Source of the DNA: an uncultured Phocaeicola sp.
Lineage (GTDB): Bacteria; Bacteroidota; Bacteroidia; Bacteroidales; Bacteroidaceae
DNA length: 60,760 nucleotides
Reading direction: 5' to 3'
Assembly (NCBI GenBank): GCA_944321015.1
Contig: CALUJS010000012.1
Span: forward strand, 1-60,760
Positions within the stretch are counted from its first letter, which is position 1; every line of letters begins with the position of its first letter. Positions 18,601 through 25,968 of the stretch are shown here, in pieces. A model generated the notes under the pieces. It saw nothing but the letters and a program-made list of their open reading frames with translations. It was not told where the DNA came from and made no database searches. The translations under genes and the position numbers were made by a program.

Positions 18601-19407
18601 TCGCAATACGGTGTTGACCCCGACCGTCGCACGCCGAGCGGCATCCGTGCCGCCATCATCCGCGAGAAGGGTACGAACGGCGAGCGCGAGATGGCATACG
18701 TACTCTATCTGGCCGGATTCGACGTGAAGGACGTGACGATGACCGACCTTGTGAGCGGCCGCGAGACGCTGGAAGACATCAACATGATAGTCTTCTGCGG
18801 CGGCTTCTCCAACTCCGACGTTCTCGGTTCGGCCAAAGGTTGGGCCGGAGCCTTCCTCTTCAACCCCAAAGCCAAGGAAGCGCTCGACAAGTTCTATGCC
18901 CGCAAGGACACGCTTTCGCTCGGCGTATGCAACGGCTGCCAGCTGATGATGGAGCTTAATCTCATCAATCCGGAATTTGAGAAACGCGGACGGATGCTCC
19001 ATAACGATTCGCACAAGTTCGAATCATCCTTTGTCGGGCTGACTATCCCGATGAACCGCAGCGTGATGTTCGGTTCGCTGAGCGGATGCAAGCTGGGCAT
19101 CTTCGTGGCTCACGGCGAGGGCAAGTTCTCCCTGCCGTATGACGAAGACAAGTATAACGTCGTGGCCAAATACAGCTATGACGAGTATCCCGGCAACCCG
19201 AACGGTTCCGACTACTCCGTGGCCGCATTGGCTAGTGCCGACGGACGCCACATCGCCATCATGCCCCACTTGGAGCGTGCCTTCTTCCCGTGGCAAAATG
19301 CCTGCTATCCGGCCGACCGTGTACACACCGACCAAATCACTCCGTGGTTTGAGGCATTCGTGAACGCCCGCCGCTGGGTGGAAGCTCATAAAGGTATAAA
19401 TGATTGA
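15694..19407 (+). CDS. purL: Phosphoribosylformylglycinamidine synthase, large single-chain form
   Basis: 1237 residues. It converts FGAR, glutamine and ATP to FGAM in purine synthesis (step four). Domain order: N-terminal PurS-like region, linker, two AIRS-type halves (landmarks [39 protein letters not shown] near 240-270, and [11 protein letters not shown]-like loop), then a C-terminal class I glutamine amidotransferase. The amidotransferase nucleophile is Cys in [10 protein letters not shown], with a His/Glu pair near IMPHLERAF. It is the proteobacterial-style fused enzyme rather than separate PurS/Q/L. It has its own promoter and terminator, so it appears monocistronic. Confidence 0.95.
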   Translation: [1237 protein letters not shown]

Positions 19408-19420
19408 TAATTAGGCTGAG

Positions 19421-19459
19421 AACAAGGATGGGTCGCACGTGGCGCGTCCTTGTTTTTAT
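19421..19459 (+). terminator. Intrinsic terminator after purL
   Basis: AACAAGGA (19421-19428) pairs with TCCTTGTT (19447-19454), with extra pairing inside, and is followed by TTTATTTG. Confidence 0.8.
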
Positions 19460-19520
19460 TTGTGCAAATCCGGATACGTATGCAGGATTTGCTCCCTTCT
19501 TCCTCTCAACAAATTTTCCT

Positions 19521-20072
19521 ATGAACATCTACCTTCAGTTCTTCCTGCTGTTTTTCAAAATAGGCATGTTCACCATCGGCGGCGGATATGCCATGATTCC
19601 GCTCATCGAGGAAGACCTCATCCGGCGGCGCAACTGGATTAGCCGGGAGGACTTTGTCGACCTCATGGCCGTGGCGCAATCGGCTCCGGGCATCTTTGCC
19701 GTAAACATCGCCATCTTCATCGGCTACAAGCTGCGGGGCACGCGGGGGAGTTACGCCTGTGCCTTGGGCACCATTCTGCCGTCGTTTCTCATCATGTTGC
19801 TGATTGCGCTGTTTTTCCACAACTTCAAGGAGTATCCACTGGTGGAAAACATATTCAAAGGCATTCGTCCGGGCGTGGTGGCGCTCATTGCCGCACCGAC
19901 GTTTACGGTGGCGCGTTCGAGCAAGATCAACCGTTTCAACGTGTGGATTCCCATATTGGGGGCATTGCTCATTTGGGCGTGGGGATTCTCGCCGATATAT
20001 GTCATTGTCATTGCAGGCGTGGGCGGTTATCTGTGGGGACGTTATACGAAACATAAAAGCGCGAAGTCATGA
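19521..20072 (+). CDS. Chromate transporter family protein, first half-size subunit
   Basis: 183 residues, about half of a full ChrA. It contains the family signature FFKIGMFTIGGGYAMIPLIEEDL near the N-terminus and the AQSAPGIFAVNIAIFIGYKLRG segment, with about five membrane helices. I choose the ATG at 19521 (MNIYLQFFLLF); the frame is open from 19404, but that would overlap purL and its terminator. The 4-bp overlap with the next gene, another half-size subunit, indicates a heterodimeric transporter. Chromate is the textbook substrate of the family. In an anaerobe the true anion may differ. Confidence 0.88.
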   Translation: MNIYLQFFLLFFKIGMFTIGGGYAMIPLIEEDLIRRRNWISREDFVDLMAVAQSAPGIFAVNIAIFIGYKLRGTRGSYACALGTILPSFLIMLLIALFFHNFKEYPLVENIFKGIRPGVVALIAAPTFTVARSSKINRFNVWIPILGALLIWAWGFSPIYVIVIAGVGGYLWGRYTKHKSAKS

Positions 20073-20647
20073 TATTCTTACAGTTGTTTTACACCTTCTT
20101 CAAGATTGGTCTGTTCGGTTTCGGCGGAGGCTATGCCATGCTTTCCATGATACAGGGCGAGGTGGTGACACGCTACGGCTGGCTCACCAGCTCGGAGTTT
20201 ACGGACATTGTGGCCCTGAGCCAGATGACTCCCGGTCCCATCGGCATCAATTCGGCCACCTATGTGGGCTATCAGGCCATTGTTCATGCAGGCTATGCGC
20301 CGTGGGTCGGCGTGGTGGGCAGCGCCATCGCGACGTTTGCCGTCTGCTTCCCGTCGTTTGTGCTGATGTTGCTCATCAGCAAGTATTTCCTTAAGTACCA
20401 GAAGCACCCGGTTGTGGAGTCCGTCTTTAGCGGACTGCGCCCCGCCGTGGTTGGACTGCTGGCGGCATCGGCCTTGTTGCTGATGACGCCGGAGAATTTC
20501 AGCACGCCTTCGGATTCGATGCTTCAGTTCGTGCTGAGCATTGTGATTTTCGCGGGGACATTCGTCGCCACATACAGGTATAAGGTGCATCCCATCCTGC
20601 TCATCGTCATTTGTGGAGCGATAGGCGGAATAGTTTATTCCGTTTGA
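20069..20647 (+). CDS. Chromate transporter family protein, second half-size subunit
   Basis: 192 residues, homologous to the preceding gene and repeating its signature (FFKIGLFGFGGGYAMLSMIQGEV and ALSQMTPGPIGINSATYVGYQ). It has about five or six membrane helices. Start ATG overlaps the upstream TGA (ATGA), so translation is coupled and a 1:1 complex is likely. Paired short-chain CHR proteins are known to need each other for function. The inner-membrane location is clear; substrate and direction are inferred from the family only. Confidence 0.88.
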   Translation: MIFLQLFYTFFKIGLFGFGGGYAMLSMIQGEVVTRYGWLTSSEFTDIVALSQMTPGPIGINSATYVGYQAIVHAGYAPWVGVVGSAIATFAVCFPSFVLMLLISKYFLKYQKHPVVESVFSGLRPAVVGLLAASALLLMTPENFSTPSDSMLQFVLSIVIFAGTFVATYRYKVHPILLIVICGAIGGIVYSV

Positions 20648-20670
20648 TGGCACTTTTTGCATAATAGCGT

Positions 20671-20678
20671 TATATTTG
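20671..20678 (+). promoter_or_regulatory. Predicted -7 box (TATATTTG) for the GHL10 gene
   Basis: TATATTTG fits TAnnTTTG and lies 25 bp before the ATG at 20704, giving a leader of about 20 nt. The -33 TTG element is poorly placed. Confidence 0.55.
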
Positions 20679-20703
20679 CACGTATTTCAATTCATGAGAC
20701 TAT

Positions 20704-22200
20704 ATGAGAGCCAAAACGTTACTTTCCATTCTTCTGTTCCTCTTCGTCTGCGGAGGACTTCATAGCCAGACGGCGCCCAAACGCGAGTTCCGCGGCGCGT
20801 GGATACAAGCCGTAAACGGACAATTCCAGGGCATGACGACCGATAAGATGCAGCAGACTTTGACACATCAGCTTGACGTATTGCGGCAGGCCGGCATCAA
20901 TGCCATCATTTTCCAGATACGCCCGGAAGCCGATGCGCTCTATGCCTCCAAGTATGAACCCTGGAGCCGTTTCCTGACGGGAGTGCAAGGCAAGGCTCCC
21001 GTTCCGGCGTGGGACCCGCTGCAGTTCATGATTGAGGAATGCCACAAACGCAACATGGAGTTGCACGCCTGGATTAACCCTTACCGGGCTAAAACGAAAG
21101 GGACGACAACCCTTGCCGGCAATCATCCGGCAAAGCTCTATCCCGACCGGTTCCTGGAATATGACGGGCAACTTTATTTTGACCCGGGACTGCCTGAAAA
21201 CCGCGCCTACATCTGTACTATCGTGAAAGACATCGTGGAACGCTATGATGTGGACGGACTTCACATTGATGACTATTTCTATCCTTACCCCGTCCCGAAC
21301 AAAGACATACGTGACGATGTGAGCTTCGCGCAATATGGCACCGGCTATGCCAACCGTGCCGACTGGCGACGAAACAATGTCAACCTCCTTATCCGGGACC
21401 TGCACCACACCATCCGCGAAACCAAACCTTGGGTGAAGTTCGGCATCTCGCCTTTCGGCATATACCGCAATCAGAAGAGCGACCCGGACGGCAGCCGCAC
21501 CAACGGATTGCAAAACTATGACGATCTCTATGCCGATATCCTCCTGTGGGTGAACAACGGCTGGGTGGACTACACCATCCCGCAGGTGTATTGGGAGATA
21601 GGCCATCCGGCAGCCGACTATCAGGAGTTGGTCGGCTGGTGGGCACGCCATGCTGACAATCGCCCGCTCTTCATCGGGCAGGACGTGATGCGCACCGTGC
21701 AGAAGGCCGACCTGCAGAATCCCAACATACATCAGCAGGCACGCAAGATGCAGCTGCAGCGTTCGCAACCCGCCATCGGAGGAAGTTGCCTGTGGTATGC
21801 CGCCGCCGTGGTGGACAATGTGGGCAACTATCGCGAAGCCTTGACGCGCCATTACCACCGTTATCCGGCTTTGCAACCCTCATTCCCCTTCATGGACAAG
21901 AAAGCGCCGAAGAAGGTGCGCAAGCTCAAACCCGTGTGGATGGAAGACGGCTACATACTCTGCTGGACGGCTCCCAAGGCCAAAGACGAGATGGATCGCG
22001 CCATCCAATACGTCATATATCGTTTTGCCAAGGGTGAGAAGCGCAATCTGGACGACCCGTCGAAGATAGTGACCATCACGCGCGACACTTTCTACAAGCT
22101 CCCATATGAGGAAGGAAAGACCACCTATTATTATGTCGTCACGGCTCTTGACCACTTGCAGAACGAATCGAAAGCCGTCAAGAAGAAAGTGAAATTGTGA
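20704..22200 (+). CDS. GHL10-type glycosyl hydrolase-like protein (DUF187 family)
   Basis: 498 residues with a signal peptide (MRAKTLLSILLFLFVCGGLHSQ), so it is exported. The body matches the GHL10 TIM-barrel family: REFRGAWIQAVNGQF at the start, LDVLRQAGINAIIFQIRPEADALY, WINPYRAK, YDVDGLHIDDYFYPYP (with acidic residues in the putative active-site strand), and VKFGISPFGIYRN. The C-terminal ~120 residues look like a fibronectin-like beta module (TYYYVVTALDHLQNES). The family is tied to cell-wall or polysaccharide turnover; no specific linkage can be named. There is no SusC/D neighbour. Confidence 0.85.
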   Translation: MRAKTLLSILLFLFVCGGLHSQTAPKREFRGAWIQAVNGQFQGMTTDKMQQTLTHQLDVLRQAGINAIIFQIRPEADALYASKYEPWSRFLTGVQGKAPVPAWDPLQFMIEECHKRNMELHAWINPYRAKTKGTTTLAGNHPAKLYPDRFLEYDGQLYFDPGLPENRAYICTIVKDIVERYDVDGLHIDDYFYPYPVPNKDIRDDVSFAQYGTGYANRADWRRNNVNLLIRDLHHTIRETKPWVKFGISPFGIYRNQKSDPDGSRTNGLQNYDDLYADILLWVNNGWVDYTIPQVYWEIGHPAADYQELVGWWARHADNRPLFIGQDVMRTVQKADLQNPNIHQQARKMQLQRSQPAIGGSCLWYAAAVVDNVGNYREALTRHYHRYPALQPSFPFMDKKAPKKVRKLKPVWMEDGYILCWTAPKAKDEMDRAIQYVIYRFAKGEKRNLDDPSKIVTITRDTFYKLPYEEGKTTYYYVVTALDHLQNESKAVKKKVKL

Positions 22201-22207
22201 AAATAGG

Positions 22208-22293
22208 GGGGGCAAGTAGACGAGGGAACAAGTTGACGAGGTACTCATCTCCTTGTCCCCTTGTCTCCTTGTTAACTCGTCCCCTTGTCAACT
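22208..22293. repeat. Inverted octamer array, copy 2
   Basis: The left arm has octamers GCAAGTAG, ACGAGGGA, ACAAGTTG, ACGAGGTA. The right arm has CTTGTCCC, CTTGTCTC, CTTGTTAA, CTCGTCCC, CTTGTCAA. The arms are complementary, making a potential hairpin of about 80 nt between the GHL10 gene and the radical-SAM gene. The octamers match copy 1 at 3434. Confidence 0.8.
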
Positions 22294-22299
22294 GCCCCA

Positions 22300-23571
22300 A
22301 TGACTGAAGAAACCCTCGAAAAGCTGCGTATTCTGACCGAGTCGGCGAAGTATGACGTGTCATGTTCGTCGAGCGGAACGGTGCGTGCCAACCGGGGGAA
22401 AGGCGTGGGGAACACCGTGGGCGGAGTGGGCATCTGCCACAGCTTTGCCGACGACGGGCGATGCATCTCCCTGCTGAAAGTCATGTTTACCAACTATTGC
22501 AAGTACGATTGCGCCTACTGCATCAACCGCCGGAGCAACGACATTCCCCGAGCCACGCTCTCCGTGCGCGAGCTGGTGGAGCTGACCATGGAGTTCTATC
22601 GCCGTAACTACATCGAGGGGCTGTTTCTCAGTTCCGGCGTGGCGCGTAATCCCGACTACACGATGGAGCGGCTGGTGCGTGTGGTGAAAGACCTGCGCAC
22701 CGTGCACCGCTTCAATGGCTATATCCATCTGAAAAGCATTCCGGGTGCCAGCCGTGAGTTGGTGGCCGAAGCCGGACTGTATGCCGACCGTATGAGCGTC
22801 AACATAGAAATCCCCAACGAAACATCCTTGAAACAGCTCGCGCCGGAAAAAGACTTCCACAGCGTGCTGGAACCGATGAGGTTCATCCAACAAGGCGTGT
22901 TGGAAAACAAGGAAGAGCGCCGCCACCTGCGCCACGTGCCCCGCTTTGTTCCCGCCGGACAGAGCACGCAGATGATAGTGGGCGCCACGGCCGACCGCGA
23001 CCGTGACATACTCCGTCTCTCGTCCGCACTCTATGCCCGCCCCACGATGAGGCGTGTGTACTACTCCGGTTACATCCATGTGAATACCTATGACAGCCGC
23101 CTTCCCATGCTGATGCAGCCGCCTTTGGTGCGCGAGAACCGCCTGTATCAAGCCGACTGGCTTTTGCGCTTTTATCAGTTCAAGGTGGACGAGATAGTCG
23201 ATGACGCCAACCCCGATCTTGATTTGGAGATAGACCCCAAACTGGCATGGGCCTTGCGCCATCCCGAACTGTTCCCCGTTGACATCAACCGCGCCGATTA
23301 CGAAATGATAGTCCGCGTGCCCGGCATCGGCATCAAGTCGGCCACGCTCATCGTCAACTCCCGCCGGTTCGGGCGCGTCACTTCCTATCATCTCAAAAAG
23401 ATGGGCGTGGTGATGAAGAAAGCGAAATATTTCATCACGTGCGGCGAATTGACGTCGCCCACGGTCAACGAGCTTCATCCGGAAAATGTGCGCCGGTTGC
23501 TCGTCCCCAATCCCCGGCGGAAGACTGACGACCGGCAGCTTACGTTCGATTTCGGAGGCGACGCGTCATGA
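22300..23571 (+). CDS. Radical SAM protein, putative DNA modification/repair (TIGR03916 type)
   Basis: 423 residues, cytoplasmic. The iron-sulfur cluster motif CxxxCxxC is present as Cys67, Cys71 and Cys74 (NYCKYDCAYC). The C-terminal part holds a helix-hairpin-helix DNA-binding-like segment (PGIGIKSATLIVNSRRFGRV, about 345-364), typical of this family, which is linked in other genomes to uracil-DNA-glycosylase-like proteins. I place the start at the ATG at 22300; a TTG at 22285 would start inside the octamer array. The stop overlaps the next gene by 4 bp, and the pair is a conserved module of unproven DNA repair function. Confidence 0.87.
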   Translation: MTEETLEKLRILTESAKYDVSCSSSGTVRANRGKGVGNTVGGVGICHSFADDGRCISLLKVMFTNYCKYDCAYCINRRSNDIPRATLSVRELVELTMEFYRRNYIEGLFLSSGVARNPDYTMERLVRVVKDLRTVHRFNGYIHLKSIPGASRELVAEAGLYADRMSVNIEIPNETSLKQLAPEKDFHSVLEPMRFIQQGVLENKEERRHLRHVPRFVPAGQSTQMIVGATADRDRDILRLSSALYARPTMRRVYYSGYIHVNTYDSRLPMLMQPPLVRENRLYQADWLLRFYQFKVDEIVDDANPDLDLEIDPKLAWALRHPELFPVDINRADYEMIVRVPGIGIKSATLIVNSRRFGRVTSYHLKKMGVVMKKAKYFITCGELTSPTVNELHPENVRRLLVPNPRRKTDDRQLTFDFGGDAS

Positions 23572-24332
23572 CCGTCTATCAGTTTGACCGCACGCTCGAC
23601 GGGCTTCTCACGGCTGTGTTTGACGCCTATGCCCGCCGCTCTTTCCCCGACATCCTGCAAGGGACGGATGCCCCTCTGCCATTGTTCTATGACGATCTGC
23701 ACGCCGTCGTCACCGATGATGCCAAGGCCGGACGCGTGTGGCGTGCCTTGCAAAAGAAGCTTTCCGCCGAGGCCCTCACGTGTGTCACAGTCAGCTACCT
23801 TTCCGAACTGCCCGAGTTGGACATGCATCTTTTTCGCTATGTATGCAAGGCTGTAGACAGTCCGGTCTCCATCGAGCGGAATTTTGCCGACGAAGATGTA
23901 CTTTTTGTCGTCAATACCTTCCGTAAGGTACGCTATGAACGGTTGCGCATGCTGCAGTTTCTCCGCTTCCAGAAAGCAGCCGACGGCACGTATTTCGGCA
24001 TGATGGAACCTCAATACAACGTGCTTCCGCTGGCCATCGGTCATTTTCGCGACCGCTTTTCCGATCAGGCATTCCTGCTGTATGACCGCCGCCGTCACTA
24101 CGGCTATTACTATGACCATGGCGAGTTGACGCGCGTCTCTTTTGACGAGCGGCTTCCTCATTTCCGTTCCGGCAAGCTCGATGAATCGATGCTTGACAAA
24201 GATGAGATGCTGTTTCAGGAACTTTGGCGCACGTATTTCAAGGCCATCTGTATCCGCGAGCGTCTCAATCCCCGCAAGCAGCGGAAGGATATGCCCGTAC
24301 GCTACTGGAAATACCTGACAGAGAAGCAGTGA
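23568..24332 (+). CDS. TIGR03915/DUF4130 family probable DNA metabolism protein
   Basis: 254 residues, the usual partner of the radical SAM protein just upstream (4-bp ATGA overlap). N-terminal landmark: YQFDRTLDGLLTAVFDAYARR. C-terminal landmarks: QFLRFQKAADGTYFGMMEPQYNVLPLA, then HFRDRFSDQAFLLYDRRRHYGYYYD, and a terminal NPRKQRKDMPVRYWKYLTE. These aromatic-rich segments are what I recall of the family. Some relatives are fused to a uracil-DNA glycosylase domain; no such domain is present here or next door. Function in repair is inferred from that fusion only. Confidence 0.85.
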   Translation: MTVYQFDRTLDGLLTAVFDAYARRSFPDILQGTDAPLPLFYDDLHAVVTDDAKAGRVWRALQKKLSAEALTCVTVSYLSELPELDMHLFRYVCKAVDSPVSIERNFADEDVLFVVNTFRKVRYERLRMLQFLRFQKAADGTYFGMMEPQYNVLPLAIGHFRDRFSDQAFLLYDRRRHYGYYYDHGELTRVSFDERLPHFRSGKLDESMLDKDEMLFQELWRTYFKAICIRERLNPRKQRKDMPVRYWKYLTEKQ

Positions 24333-24374
24333 GAAGAAGGCTGCCCGCTCTCCGGTTGGTCATTGGCGCGTTCC

Positions 24375-24462
24375 CATATGTCCGCCCGCTTGCGACCATA
24401 TGCCCAGTCGCAAGCGGGCATATGCTTGGCCGTGAGCGTACATATGGACGCTCACGGGCCAT
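24375..24462. repeat. 22-bp tandem array, family A, locus 3 (4 units)
   Basis: CATATG at 24375, 24397, 24419 and 24441, exact 22-bp period. Cores: TCCGCCCGCTTGCG, CCCAGTCGCAAGC, CTTGGCCGTGAGC, GACGCTCACGGGC. It sits in the convergent gap between the TIGR03915 gene and merR. No conventional terminator is visible in this gap. Confidence 0.92.
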
Positions 24463-24495
24463 GGAGCAAAGGCTAATGACGGTTGGGGTTGGAAG

Positions 24496-24849
24496 TTAAT
24501 AGATGCTTCTGTCCAGCTCTTGTTTCATGGAAATCAATTCTTCGCGGATGGCCTTCAGGCGGTTGATGACCTCGGCTGTTTGCACGGTAGCGGTGCGATT
24601 GTTTTTCAGGGCCTGACGCGCGCCTTGCAGTGTCATGCCTTTTTCCTTGACGAGGTGGTAGACGAGTTTCACCTGTTCGATGTTTTCTTGGGAATATTGG
24701 CGTATCTGGCGCCCGCTTTTTCGTGGCGTGATGAATGTCGGGAACTCTCTTTCCCAATAGCGCAGCAGGGTTTCCGACACGTTGAGCATGGCGGCCACCT
24801 CGCCGATGGAGTAGTATAATTTCAGGTTTTTGTTTTCTTTGTAGGGCAT
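24496..24849 (-). CDS. MerR family transcriptional regulator
   Basis: 117 residues. The N-terminal MerR winged helix is clear: YYSIGEVAAMLNVSETLLRYWEREFP (helix-turn-helix, about 12-37), the wing RKSGRQIRQYSQENIEQVKLVYHLVKEKGMTLQGARQAL. The C-terminal 35 residues form a dimerisation helix with no cysteine-based metal site and no large effector domain. It lies 17 bp after the M23 peptidase gene on the same strand. The effector and targets are unknown; control of cell-envelope genes is a guess from the neighbour. Confidence 0.9.
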   Translation of the reverse strand: MPYKENKNLKLYYSIGEVAAMLNVSETLLRYWEREFPTFITPRKSGRQIRQYSQENIEQVKLVYHLVKEKGMTLQGARQALKNNRTATVQTAEVINRLKAIREELISMKQELDRSIY

Positions 24850-24866
24850 GACCTGGGGAGGATTAT

Positions 24867-25832
24867 TTAGTCGTACACTTTGCCGTGGTTGGCGGCCATT
24901 TGTATCATTTTGTCATAGTCTTCGGCACTGAGATCCATGAAGTAGTAGTTCACCGGATTGACCTTCTCGCCTTTCACCACCACTTCGTAGTGCAGGTGGG
25001 GCCCGGTGCTTTTTCCCGTGGAGCCTACGGTGCCGATAACGGCTCCGCGCACCACTTTCTCACCCTTTTTCACGCTGATGCTGTGCAGGTGGGCATAGCG
25101 GGTCCGATAGCCGAAGCCGTGGTTTATTTCGATGGTGTTGCCATATCCGGTTTCCCATCCGGCCGACACCACGGTGCCGTTGCCGGTGGCATAAACGTCG
25201 GTTCCGGTGTTGGCGGAGAAATCCATTCCCGAATGGAATTTGGTTGTCTTATAGATGGGGTCGACGCGCACGCCGTATCCGGAAGCGGTCTTTTTCAGGT
25301 CCTTGTTTGATATGGGTTGTATGGCGGGGATGCACAGGAGCATTTCGTCGTGGCTCCGGCACAATCGCGCCACTTCGTCGAACGAGCGCGATTGGATGTA
25401 CAGCTGGCGGCGCAGCAGGTCGAGTTTCTGTGTGGTGTTGACGACCAGGTCGGCGTTGGCCATGTCCATGAATTCCTCATAGCGGCTGTTTCTGAATCCC
25501 GCTTGGCGGATGCCGTCGGCAATGGGGTCGGCCTGGAGTACCGCCCGGTAAAGATTGTCGTCGCGTTGCTGTATGTCCGCCAACACCGTAAGCGCGTCGT
25601 CGAGCTGTTTGGATAATACGTTGTATTGCGCCTCCATACGCGCATTCTCGCTGCGAAGTTCTTTCTCCGACGGCGAGCCGAACAGCAGGAAAAGAATCAG
25701 GAAACTTCCGGCTCCGAGGCCCATGCCGATGGACAGACGCCGCAGGATGCTGAGCGCGCGTTGTCTGACGGTGGGATATATTCTGTCGTAAGTACGTGTG
25801 CGTGGGTTATAGATATAATAGACTTTACGCAT
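24867..25832 (-). CDS. M23 family metallopeptidase (LytM-type), membrane-anchored
   Basis: 321 residues. One membrane helix near residues 35-52 (GAGSFLILFLLFG) follows a short cytoplasmic tail; next is a coiled coil (about 55-105), then a C-terminal M23 domain. The zinc motif is complete: HSGMD (first His and Asp) and the HLHYEV motif, plus YAHLHS. So it is likely an active peptidoglycan endopeptidase in the periplasm rather than a degenerate EnvC/NlpD activator. It shares a divergent promoter region with alaS and is followed by merR. Confidence 0.92.
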   Translation of the reverse strand: MRKVYYIYNPRTRTYDRIYPTVRQRALSILRRLSIGMGLGAGSFLILFLLFGSPSEKELRSENARMEAQYNVLSKQLDDALTVLADIQQRDDNLYRAVLQADPIADGIRQAGFRNSRYEEFMDMANADLVVNTTQKLDLLRRQLYIQSRSFDEVARLCRSHDEMLLCIPAIQPISNKDLKKTASGYGVRVDPIYKTTKFHSGMDFSANTGTDVYATGNGTVVSAGWETGYGNTIEINHGFGYRTRYAHLHSISVKKGEKVVRGAVIGTVGSTGKSTGPHLHYEVVVKGEKVNPVNYYFMDLSAEDYDKMIQMAANHGKVYD

Positions 25833-25897
25833 GTTTATCTTCAGGTGAAATGAGCAAAAGGCTCACCTTAATGAATATTTCACATAAATAATTGAGG

Positions 25898-25905
25898 CAA
25901 AAGTA
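25898..25905 (-). promoter_or_regulatory. Predicted promoter for the M23 gene (TTTG-19-TACTTTTG)
   Basis: On the minus strand TTTG, 19 bp, TACTTTTG. Its -33 element falls at the downstream edge of the opposite alaS -7 box at 25917-25924, so the two promoters interlock. Confidence 0.7.
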
Positions 25906-25916
25906 GCAAAACCCCT

Positions 25917-25924
25917 TATCTTTG
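25917..25924 (+). promoter_or_regulatory. Predicted -7 box (TATCTTTG) for alaS
   Basis: TATCTTTG with TTG at 25892-25894, 22 bp upstream. Leader about 40 nt. It interlocks with the M23 promoter on the other strand. I saw no T-box structure in the leader. Confidence 0.65.
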
Positions 25925-25968
25925 CAAACCGTTTTTTGGAATATTAACTACAAACGACTGAGACATAT

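Noticed and set aside
19404..19520. Extra 39-residue N-terminus of the first chromate-transporter subunit
   Set aside because: It would cover the purL terminator and overlap the purL stop, and the family begins at MNIYLQFFLLF.
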